Part shown: in pieces, positions 36,524 to 44,622 of the stretch
How positions within the stretch are numbered: position 1 is the first letter of the stretch
How the letters are laid out: the number at the start of each line of letters is the position of its first letter
NCBI GenBank assembly: GCA_965224105.1
Contig: CBDCYH010000002.1
Location: 1,674,001 to 1,738,000, forward strand
Source of the DNA: CBDCYH01 sp965224105
GTDB taxonomy: Bacteria; Bacteroidota; Rhodothermia; Rhodothermales; JABDKH01
Reading direction: 5' to 3'
DNA length: 64,000 nucleotides
The notes under the pieces: generated by a model
Databases searched by the model: none
Seen by the model: only the letters and a program-made list of their open reading frames with translations
Told to the model about the DNA's origin: nothing
Position numbers and translations under genes: made by a program

Positions 36524-36559
36524 TGCAAAAATGTGTGCAGAAATGCGTGCAAATTTGCA
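36524..36559. repeat. 12-bp palindromic-unit array B (three units, plus a distal unit)
   Basis: Three perfect-register 12-mers: TGCAAAAATGTG, TGCAGAAATGCG, TGCAAATTTGCA (the last is a perfect palindrome). A degenerate unit TGCGAGATTGCA lies just upstream at 36498, and an isolated one TGCAAATCTGCA at 36703-36714. Located ~220 bp upstream of the Rhs body gene. Confidence 0.75.
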
Positions 36560-36732
36560 AATACTTCGGGCAAGGCAAAAACGCCGCTACGGAGCTAGAA
36601 TAAGTAGTATGGGTGACAACGGTCCGACATAGGGCATGCATTTTTGCCGTACCCGGCTTCATGATCGTCGTCAGTAAACGCCGATACCCTGACAATATTT
36701 TTTGCAAATCTGCATTGGAAATCGAGCTGGGA

Positions 36733-36789
36733 GTTGTCATATCGTTGATTGATCTCAATAACGACAATCAACTTTGTTGCAATGACAAC
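36733..36789 (+). promoter_or_regulatory. Nested inverted repeat enclosing the Rhs body start codon
   Basis: GTTGTCAT (36733-36740) pairs with ATGACAAC (36782-36789), whose ATG is the proposed start codon. Inside it GTTGATTG (36744-36751) pairs with CAATCAAC (36765-36772). In RNA this would be a two-part hairpin with the start codon in the outer stem, so it may repress translation, or the DNA may be a regulator site. Confidence 0.5.
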
Positions 36790-39700
36790 GACCTCAACCC
36801 TTCTTCATGAGCAGCAGCGAAAAACTACCAGGTCATTTGCTCTCAGGATTTCTGTTTTCCTTCTGTTTGCGTTCTCGTTGCTGAACCACAGTAGCACGAG
36901 GGCGCAGAGTATCATCAACGAATACGCATCTCAGCCAGATACCTGGAGACCTGCAAAAATTCCGGCGCCGGGCGTGGATGCTAAAGGTGATCTCAATCTG
37001 TCAATTCCCATAATGACTGTGCCCGGTCGTAACGGACTGAATTATGACATTAGGCTGAATTATCAATCGGGAATAAAAGTTCGACAACAGTCGTCGTGGA
37101 TCGGCACCGGGTGGACATTTGATCCCGGGTCAATCGTTAGGGACGTGCAGATGGTCAAGCGAGACGATTACTCCTCAGATTTCGCTGTGGACTACGCGAG
37201 TCACGAAACGGTTCAGCCGGACATGTACTACGTGACTTTCCCCGGCGGTGGCTTCTCAATGGTTCGACACAATCCTGCCGTGTCCCCGCCCAGCACGTTG
37301 CCGCCTAGACAGCAATCCAGTGAGTTCATACCGCTGGATTACAGTCCGGTTGAAATAGACTATACCGTCGGGCATGTCGATCTCGGCCCGGTTGGCCAAC
37401 ACGCAGTCACACCGCAGTGTTACTGCACGCAGGAATTAAAACTTGAGGTCAGCAACAGAACGCTCAAAGATGACTACGAAAGTTTCGTCGTAACCACACC
37501 TGACGGTACGAGATATGTTTATGGTTTTCCTCTGCTCAACACCTCACAGAGCACATATCGGATAACTGGTACCACATCGGGTACTCGATTGCAATATTAT
37601 GTTGGCGAGTGGAGATTGATTGCCATCTTGGGTAGAGATTTTGTTGGACCGATTCCAACTGAGACTGTAAAGATTCCCAAAGATGCGAGTGGATCCTGGA
37701 TTCAATTGGAATATGGGACAAGAACAACAGCCGTCAAGCCGTCCGGGATAACAGACCCGTCTCTCAAGCAGAGTGTTTACCTGTTGTCTGTTGAAACGCC
37801 AACGCATAGGGCGGTCTTTGATGTTGACGAAAAGATTGGAGATGAAGACGTCGAAGATGGTGAAGGTGGTTGGGACTCTGACACAAATATCTTTTATGGC
37901 AAGCTTTCCGCAATTGACCTGTACGTGAACTACGATGGACAGGATCGAGCCAGGGTTAAAAGGACTGTTCTGAAGCAGACCGAAATGAATGGATATTTGG
38001 AGGCTGGCAACCGGATGATGCTTTCGGAAATATTTAGTGTTGGGACCCTAGGGAAAGAGTTAGCTGGCTATCGGTTCGAATACTATCCGATGGAGGGAGG
38101 CGGAACGATTGGCACAAACGTCTTTGACTACGCGGATGACTTCGGTTTCTTTAACACGTTTCAGCAAACCCACAACGCCGACACCTTGGACGGACGGTCG
38201 TGGAGTTTGAAGTCGATCATATATCCTACAGGACTCGAGAGAACGATAGAATACGAGAATGATTCTATTTGCTTCCATTGTGATGGCGGAAGCGACCCAA
38301 ACGTATTCGAATACCCTTACGTTGTAATAACTGATGATGACAGCGTTGAGACCAACCATTACGAGATGCTGTCAAATGGAAGTAGACAGGGAGGAACGCG
38401 GGTCAAAAAGATAATCGTACAAAAGGCTGGCCATCCAGATCGGGTTACGGAGTATGCGTATGGGGAAGGTTATCCCAGCGCTGTCCCGCCGCTTTTCATT
38501 GAACAGCACTTTTCGTCGATTTCAGACCATTTCCGAAAAGCAGAGCGGAACCAAGCTGCGGTCTACTACAAGACAGTGGAAAGTCGAAATTCCCAAGGGC
38601 AAATAAGTCACACCCTTTACTCTTTCCACAAAGGTGCCTATGCCCTTAGCGGAGGCAACTGCATCGGAGACGTATGCATAGCATCTACGACTGTATTGAC
38701 CAACGCCGGAAAGTCCACAGCATTTGTAGGAAATGAGGCCATTAACTGGGGTATTCCCCTATGGACATGGACAAATTCGGGATCCGGCTTTTCGTCAAAA
38801 ACTTTTGAGTACAGCATGACTCCGGTTGCAGCTGCTTCTGCTTATCAGGTTGGAAGTCTGCATGTCCCAATTGTGTATCGCGTGAAGCTATTGGAAGAAC
38901 AAGCCAACCTCTCCAGTGAATCGGCTGTTCTGGATTCCACGAGCCAAAAATATTTCAACGAAACGTGGAGACATGATTATTTCGATGACAGCCTGCTTCC
39001 TAAAACAACAGAGTACGAGACCGCGGCGGATACGATTTCGGTTACAAGATTCAAATACGCATATCAGATATATGACTCGCTTTCCGCTCAAAACGCATTG
39101 AGTCTGCCCGCGATGGTTCAACTAGTGAAAAAATTTCCGAATGGAATCGGTGGTTATGATTCACTGTATACGAACGCCTCTGTTACCACCTATAAACCGT
39201 TTTCAACAGCGGTCGAGCCGGACGTTTTCAAAGACGTTTTGCGAGATCACGCGTCGTACTATTGGTACCCCGCGGTAGACCAGACGGGTGAATTCATTTT
39301 CAACGACTGGGATCAGTCCAGTGCGGCCTTAACCATCGGAAATGAATGGCATGCTACTGGCATAAGTGAGGAATACGATCTGAAAGGCAATCTTGTTGAG
39401 CAGCTGGATCCAAGGGGTATTTCGACGCAGATAGACTATGGTTACAATAATTCTCTTCCCGCCACCGTGCTCCGCCACAACGCTTCTTCAGCTCCTCCTG
39501 GCAAAATAGAGTCATTTAGCAATCCGCTTGCTGCAAACTGGCAGACGACAGATGTAAACAACGATGGAGATACGGTCTGGGAGATCGTGGATGGAGCGCT
39601 AATGCAGACAAGTTTCGGAGCCGCGGCCGCTGGAGAGAAAGATCGGATTGTTTATGATCTCGAATCTTCAATCACGGATACAGCTGTGATTGAATTCGAC

Positions 39701-42700
39701 CTGACCGTGGCAAATTCAGATGATTGGGATCTCACCATTGCATTAGGAGGAAGTTCGTGGGGAGGACAGTTCTGGGGACAGGAGAATCTGCTCATGTCTG
39801 CCATAAACAACGAGACATGGAAGTATAGGTCAACATCTTCCACGTGGACGACAGTCGCCGACTTTGAAATTGGGAATATCTACCGGCTCAAAATGGTGGT
39901 CGACGTTTCTTCCGAAACCATAGACTTTTTTGTAGACGGAAAGAGGGTCCTTCAGGACGCGCCTTTCATAAAGGCGTCAAGTTCGGTACAAAAAATTGCA
40001 TTCGGCAATTTCGGGCACTCTCATCTTGATGCCCACTGGGTGATAGATAATCTACGATTTCAATCTATCGACAGTCAACTCGGAAAAATTGATTATGACC
40101 CATCGTCGCTTTACCCGGTCACTTTTTCCGACGAACTAGGTGGAGTAACCAATTTCCATTACGACGAATTTGGTCGCCCAGTCGAGTCTCGAGACCAAAC
40201 TGGATCGGTGTTATCCGCAAACGCATACAAATTCTCACGCGAAACAAATCAATCCGATTACAACTTCGCATCACCAAACAGCATTCAAACCGTCGGGTAT
40301 GTAAGTGAAGATCACAGAACCAATTTCAGTGGCGGCGCCGGATGGGTGACCACCTCGGCACCTGATTTCGAATTTGGTCACAAAGGACCAGACGGGAGGA
40401 TAGCTCTAAAGGCAATTTCTAACGCCTCGGATCGAGCATTGGTCAAGTATGCACTCCATGCGGAAAACCAAATTGCGAGGTTCGATTTTCATCCAGGGAC
40501 TAATCAGGACCAGCCCGAATTTGGCTTTTCGAAGTCAAGTACGTTTCGGTGTCGCGTTTATTACAAACCCTCAGCTGGCAATGTGTTTAAAACGTACACC
40601 GTCACTTCGGGAACAGTTAGACCGCACCAAGTGATCTTGGCGGGAGCCGACCCCTCAAAATATTATACCGTTGAAATCGAAAAGCTGGAACGTGGTACTT
40701 GCAGGTACTGGGTTTATGAAAAAGGGACTACAAGAAAATTCAGTCAGATGGTTGAGGAGACCAACCTCGATCCATTCGATGCAGACTTTCAGTTCATTAG
40801 TGACGCTGGTCACTACTGGATAACTGATCTGTACATCGGCCGGTACACGGAGAGCACCGCATACCTCGACGATGAAGGTCTTGAAATGCAATCGCAGGTT
40901 GAATTTGGACGGAGTCGATTGCTCGGAGTCGCTGAAAGTGATTTACACGGACGAGAGGTCAGGACATGGTTGCCTGTACCTATCGATAAGGCAGAGCCCG
41001 TCTACTCCTGGGCTATACTTGCAAGCCAGTTCTATGCCCAGTCCGGCGGCACAGTGTATCCGTATGTCGAAACAAGCTATGATTTTGCCGGTCGCGTCAA
41101 AGAGGTGTTTCCTGCCCAGGTTGCGAGCGGAAGCAGAACGAGTATTAAGTATGACTACTTGATGGACGACGGTTTTTCCGATAGCCAGCTGTCCAGAGTC
41201 CAATCTGTCCAAGATGAAGACGGTAGAATTCAATACGTGTATCAGGATTCCAAAGGAATCGATTTCATGTCAATATCAGACCGTTTTTCGACAGACGACC
41301 CGTCCAATCTTGTACCAATCATCGCCGTAGACATTGGTGCAGATGCCAGCGAGACTCAATGCCACACAGAATGCTTATCGGATGATCCAGCATTTGTGAA
41401 ATATGAACCTGCTGCGAGGGATACTGTTAGTTTTGTACCTGCAAAGTCCTTCATAGGTCGCTACGAAATTGATTTCGACAAAGATTTCAAGGGACTTGTT
41501 AGTGCTTCTGTTTTGCAAAATGGCAGTTATATCTCCGGCAAGGGATATACAGAAAACGCAGTAACAGATGTGACCTTGGAGGGCTACCTGCCATTCTTCG
41601 AAGGAAGCACTTATCACTTCATCGTAGACGCATGGGTTCTCAAAGACGACACCGCCGGTGACTATGCCCACGCGTCCATTAAGGTGTATGGAAAAGAAAA
41701 CGGGGTATTTCGGGAGTTCGAAACCCGATATATGCAAACGACTGATTTCCGCGGAAACATTGTCAAATCCGTAGAGCCGAATTGCCTGGATGCCTCCAGT
41801 CCTTGTCAAGATGGTGACTATACTCGCTACTACGAATATGATAATCTAAATCGTGTCGTGGCAATGTATTCGCCGGACGTCGACGGGGATTCAGACCAGG
41901 ATCCAACAGACGAATACCCGTCGTCTTCCGCTGTTCGTCCGGACTTTGAATATCGATATGACCGAAATGGAAATCTTCGCTATGCCCGAGATCCGAACGG
42001 GTATGCCGGTGGTTACTATCATTACTCGAACTACGATATTCACAACCGACTTGTCGAGACTGGCACATATGATGGAACCGTGTCATTCGCAAACGCTCCG
42101 TTAAACGGCGAGCTGGATGCGGCCGGATCCCAGGCGGAGGTGACAAACTTCTATTCGGGAGTCGTCATGGAGCAGTCGGTAACTGGTCCTGACTCGACAT
42201 TTTATGAGGTTGATGCCTTTGGACGAACTGCAGCCCTGGAGCAATATATAGACGGACTCGGGAAAAAGCGCATCGAATACGAATACGATAAGACCGGTAG
42301 CGTCACGAAAATTGCCTTCGAGCCAGGGAACAGTGACGAGGAGTTTTATATATGGTATGGATACGATGGCTCCGGGCAGCTCATGTCGCTTCGGTCCAAT
42401 ACAACAGACGACTACGCATCCTCAACGGTCGAGCTTGAGAATGATCTCAATAGCATCAATCAGCTGACGTCAGCCAATCTAGGGCAAGCAATCCAAACGG
42501 TTGATTACCAGTATGATATTAGAGACAGGCTGGTTGCGATTAACGATATCAACAACATGCCGGCTGGTACGGGTACTGATGAATTTGCCATGTCGTTCGG
42601 TTATGATGCCATTGATGAAATCGCTGGCCTCTCAAGTGTTGAACACGAGCCAATGGTTGGCGGGAATATTACCTGGATGGCGTGGCGTACGAAGGGATCA

Positions 42701-43282
42701 GACTCTCCTGCAAAGGTTGCTGGCTATGCGTTTACCTATGATCATCTTGACCGATTAATCACGGCCGATTTCGCGAGTCGCAATGAGAGCAGCGAATCTC
42801 CATGGACGCAGCGTTCGCAGTATGATGTGGGGATAGGATCAAAAATCTCTTATGATTCGAATGGAAATTTCGAAAGTCTCCGCAGGGCAAAAGACGTTAG
42901 TGGCCAAAATTGGAACCTTGATTACAATCTTAAGAACGGATCTAATCAGCTGTCATCCGTCTCAATAGCGGGCGGACAGTCGCGCACATTTACATATGAT
43001 TACAATGGAAATGTGACCAGTAACAGCGTCTTTTCAAACGCACAGTACAACTACCTGGACCTGCCGACGACTTTGAACGTGTCTGGCTTGGGCACATTCA
43101 CCTACAGGTATAACGGAGCCGGACTCAGAATAATGAAGGACGGCCCAGGAGCTTCAGACACAGAATACTATGTGCGCGGCCTTGACGGGCAGGTCCTTGC
43201 AGTCTACGATAACGCCGGCGAAGTAATCTACTGGAATATCCTTGCAGGCAGACCAATCGGTCGCGTCAACAACACAAATTAG
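36782..43282 (+). CDS. Exported Rhs/YD-repeat body protein lacking the C-terminal plug and toxin
   Basis: About 2166 residues. A signal peptide with a charged n-region (hydrophobic ISVFLLFAFSLLNHSSTRAQ) is followed by the SpvB-like N-terminal domain (LNYQSGIKVRQQSSWIGTGW), a long Rhs region, a concanavalin/LamG-like insert at about residues 905-1096, and YD repeats to about residue 2150 (e.g. YEYDKTGSVTKI, FEYRYDRNGNLRYARDPNGY, FTYDYNGNVTSN). The protein ends DGQVLAVYDNAGEVIYWNI...GRVNNTN. In ordinary one-piece Rhs proteins this point is followed directly by the (Y)(L/I)(K/H)DHLGSVR plug, DPxG motif and toxin; here a stop codon comes first. The ATG at 36782 is chosen over 36749 because of signal peptide geometry and the surrounding inverted repeat. 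Confidence 0.88.
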   Translation: MTTTSTLLHEQQRKTTRSFALRISVFLLFAFSLLNHSSTRAQSIINEYASQPDTWRPAKIPAPGVDAKGDLNLSIPIMTVPGRNGLNYDIRLNYQSGIKVRQQSSWIGTGWTFDPGSIVRDVQMVKRDDYSSDFAVDYASHETVQPDMYYVTFPGGGFSMVRHNPAVSPPSTLPPRQQSSEFIPLDYSPVEIDYTVGHVDLGPVGQHAVTPQCYCTQELKLEVSNRTLKDDYESFVVTTPDGTRYVYGFPLLNTSQSTYRITGTTSGTRLQYYVGEWRLIAILGRDFVGPIPTETVKIPKDASGSWIQLEYGTRTTAVKPSGITDPSLKQSVYLLSVETPTHRAVFDVDEKIGDEDVEDGEGGWDSDTNIFYGKLSAIDLYVNYDGQDRARVKRTVLKQTEMNGYLEAGNRMMLSEIFSVGTLGKELAGYRFEYYPMEGGGTIGTNVFDYADDFGFFNTFQQTHNADTLDGRSWSLKSIIYPTGLERTIEYENDSICFHCDGGSDPNVFEYPYVVITDDDSVETNHYEMLSNGSRQGGTRVKKIIVQKAGHPDRVTEYAYGEGYPSAVPPLFIEQHFSSISDHFRKAERNQAAVYYKTVESRNSQGQISHTLYSFHKGAYALSGGNCIGDVCIASTTVLTNAGKSTAFVGNEAINWGIPLWTWTNSGSGFSSKTFEYSMTPVAAASAYQVGSLHVPIVYRVKLLEEQANLSSESAVLDSTSQKYFNETWRHDYFDDSLLPKTTEYETAADTISVTRFKYAYQIYDSLSAQNALSLPAMVQLVKKFPNGIGGYDSLYTNASVTTYKPFSTAVEPDVFKDVLRDHASYYWYPAVDQTGEFIFNDWDQSSAALTIGNEWHATGISEEYDLKGNLVEQLDPRGISTQIDYGYNNSLPATVLRHNASSAPPGKIESFSNPLAANWQTTDVNNDGDTVWEIVDGALMQTSFGAAAAGEKDRIVYDLESSITDTAVIEFDLTVANSDDWDLTIALGGSSWGGQFWGQENLLMSAINNETWKYRSTSSTWTTVADFEIGNIYRLKMVVDVSSETIDFFVDGKRVLQDAPFIKASSSVQKIAFGNFGHSHLDAHWVIDNLRFQSIDSQLGKIDYDPSSLYPVTFSDELGGVTNFHYDEFGRPVESRDQTGSVLSANAYKFSRETNQSDYNFASPNSIQTVGYVSEDHRTNFSGGAGWVTTSAPDFEFGHKGPDGRIALKAISNASDRALVKYALHAENQIARFDFHPGTNQDQPEFGFSKSSTFRCRVYYKPSAGNVFKTYTVTSGTVRPHQVILAGADPSKYYTVEIEKLERGTCRYWVYEKGTTRKFSQMVEETNLDPFDADFQFISDAGHYWITDLYIGRYTESTAYLDDEGLEMQSQVEFGRSRLLGVAESDLHGREVRTWLPVPIDKAEPVYSWAILASQFYAQSGGTVYPYVETSYDFAGRVKEVFPAQVASGSRTSIKYDYLMDDGFSDSQLSRVQSVQDEDGRIQYVYQDSKGIDFMSISDRFSTDDPSNLVPIIAVDIGADASETQCHTECLSDDPAFVKYEPAARDTVSFVPAKSFIGRYEIDFDKDFKGLVSASVLQNGSYISGKGYTENAVTDVTLEGYLPFFEGSTYHFIVDAWVLKDDTAGDYAHASIKVYGKENGVFREFETRYMQTTDFRGNIVKSVEPNCLDASSPCQDGDYTRYYEYDNLNRVVAMYSPDVDGDSDQDPTDEYPSSSAVRPDFEYRYDRNGNLRYARDPNGYAGGYYHYSNYDIHNRLVETGTYDGTVSFANAPLNGELDAAGSQAEVTNFYSGVVMEQSVTGPDSTFYEVDAFGRTAALEQYIDGLGKKRIEYEYDKTGSVTKIAFEPGNSDEEFYIWYGYDGSGQLMSLRSNTTDDYASSTVELENDLNSINQLTSANLGQAIQTVDYQYDIRDRLVAINDINNMPAGTGTDEFAMSFGYDAIDEIAGLSSVEHEPMVGGNITWMAWRTKGSDSPAKVAGYAFTYDHLDRLITADFASRNESSESPWTQRSQYDVGIGSKISYDSNGNFESLRRAKDVSGQNWNLDYNLKNGSNQLSSVSIAGGQSRTFTYDYNGNVTSNSVFSNAQYNYLDLPTTLNVSGLGTFTYRYNGAGLRIMKDGPGASDTEYYVRGLDGQVLAVYDNAGEVIYWNILAGRPIGRVNNTN

Positions 43283-43305
43283 TTTACCCCAAACCCCCTA
43301 TTACC

Positions 43306-44622
43306 ATGCGATCTTTTAAAGAAGTAATCGCATTCGTAGCGATAGCTGCGTCTGTGATACACGGTTCGAGTGCCACTTCGCTTGAAAAAGACTATGTCCT
43401 GAGCATTAGTGTTAATCTCAGAGGAGAGTTTACATTGGAGACCAGGCCAGCGAGGATCCTCGTTTTCGTTGATGGCTCGGCGCTAACAAGCAGCACGCAG
43501 TCGCCTGTTGAACTGGTGCCTACTAGTAAGAATAATGTCTATACCGGCGACGTACGTATCGCGACCAATCACGCCCAGTTCACGCTTTCATTCGACATTG
43601 AAGGCGAGGTACTGAGCGAAAGGTGGTCTGACTCCAGGGCCCACGTGGTCTACATTGACGGTGGCAGGGCAGACATCGCGTTTAACTGCACTCCCTCTCG
43701 CAAGTGTGTTTCTGCAACAAACAAGAAGGGTGTGATAGTCGACAAGTATCAGCAAATCGTGACGAGTCTTGGCGTCGAAGCACCGCCGGAGTACATCAGA
43801 TACGCGGAGCTACAAGAACTTGATGAGGCAGATGAGGCAGATCTCCAATCCAAAGAAAATGACATACCGGCTTCTGATGCCCTAGAGTACATCATCAATC
43901 TCGCGAAACGCCACGAACGCGCAGGGGACAATGTCCGAGCACTTGGACTATTACAGGAAAAGCGATCAACGTTTTCCAGTCCTGCGGAAAGGTCTCATCT
44001 CGAGCTCAATCGAGCGTTGATGCAGCTGCGGGCGGGACAAAAGGCGCAAGGCCTGGACGCGCTGGACGAGATTATAGACAGTTATGATATAGAAATACCA
44101 ACGGTCCAAAAAGCAATTGCAGCGCGGGTAGTTACTAAGCTGCACTCAAGGTCAAATGACTCTTTTGTCGAAGCGTCGAGGTGGGTTGGGTTTGCCCATG
44201 ATCCAGATGACTTTTCTCAAAAGGATCGTCTTGACGCTGCGCATTCGTATGGCGTCTTGCTATCGCTGGGGATGGCGTATTGGAAATCGGGCCAGTTGGC
44301 GCTGGCAGAAAATGCATTCCGTCAGGCACGACGTAAGTCAAAAGGCTCCAGGCAGCGCGAGGCAACGCGGTTGTACTATGAAATGATGCTCGAAAGGGGA
44401 GCCGCCGTCGAGGTTATAAACGACATCGGAGACCTGGAAAAAATCAAGGGTAAAGCAAAACAGGCGCTGGGCAGATATTACAGGATGCTTGCCTTCGAAG
44501 CGCTTGGCGCAAACGAGACGAGCGATGCAGAGAAGGAGATTTTGCTGAGCAAGTTTTCTGACAGCGTGTATGCTGTTCAAGTACGCGCCAAGGAAGAAGC
44601 TCTTACCGGGGTACAGCGATGA
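43306..44622 (+). CDS. Exported TPR-like protein between Rhs body and tip 2
   Basis: 438 residues with a short signal peptide (VIAFVAIAASVIHGSSAT). The N-terminal ~130 residues look beta-rich; from about residue 190 the protein is helical with TPR-like pairs (YIINLAKRHERAGDNVRALGLLQEK, SYGVLLSLGMAYWKSGQLALAENAFRQA; both shown in part elsewhere than here). It starts 24 bp after the body gene and its stop overlaps the start of the tip 2 gene (ATGA). No known family. Position and coupling suggest a periplasmic chaperone or adaptor that helps load or join the tip to the body; that is inference. Confidence 0.7.
   Translation: MRSFKEVIAFVAIAASVIHGSSATSLEKDYVLSISVNLRGEFTLETRPARILVFVDGSALTSSTQSPVELVPTSKNNVYTGDVRIATNHAQFTLSFDIEGEVLSERWSDSRAHVVYIDGGRADIAFNCTPSRKCVSATNKKGVIVDKYQQIVTSLGVEAPPEYIRYAELQELDEADEADLQSKENDIPASDALEYIINLAKRHERAGDNVRALGLLQEKRSTFSSPAERSHLELNRALMQLRAGQKAQGLDALDEIIDSYDIEIPTVQKAIAARVVTKLHSRSNDSFVEASRWVGFAHDPDDFSQKDRLDAAHSYGVLLSLGMAYWKSGQLALAENAFRQARRKSKGSRQREATRLYYEMMLERGAAVEVINDIGDLEKIKGKAKQALGRYYRMLAFEALGANETSDAEKEILLSKFSDSVYAVQVRAKEEALTGVQR

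Noticed and set aside
36486..36767. Minus-strand frame with Cys-rich end across array B
   Set aside because: It crosses the array, has no plausible start context and runs antisense to the leader of the Rhs body; its Cys pattern comes from the 12-bp unit.
36782..43282. Tc toxin B/C component (SpvB/TcdB-TccC)
   Set aside because: The SpvB-like start and YD repeats resemble TcB/TcC, but there is no TcA gene, the protein has a Sec signal, and the plug parts carry bacterial-competition-type toxins with immunity genes.
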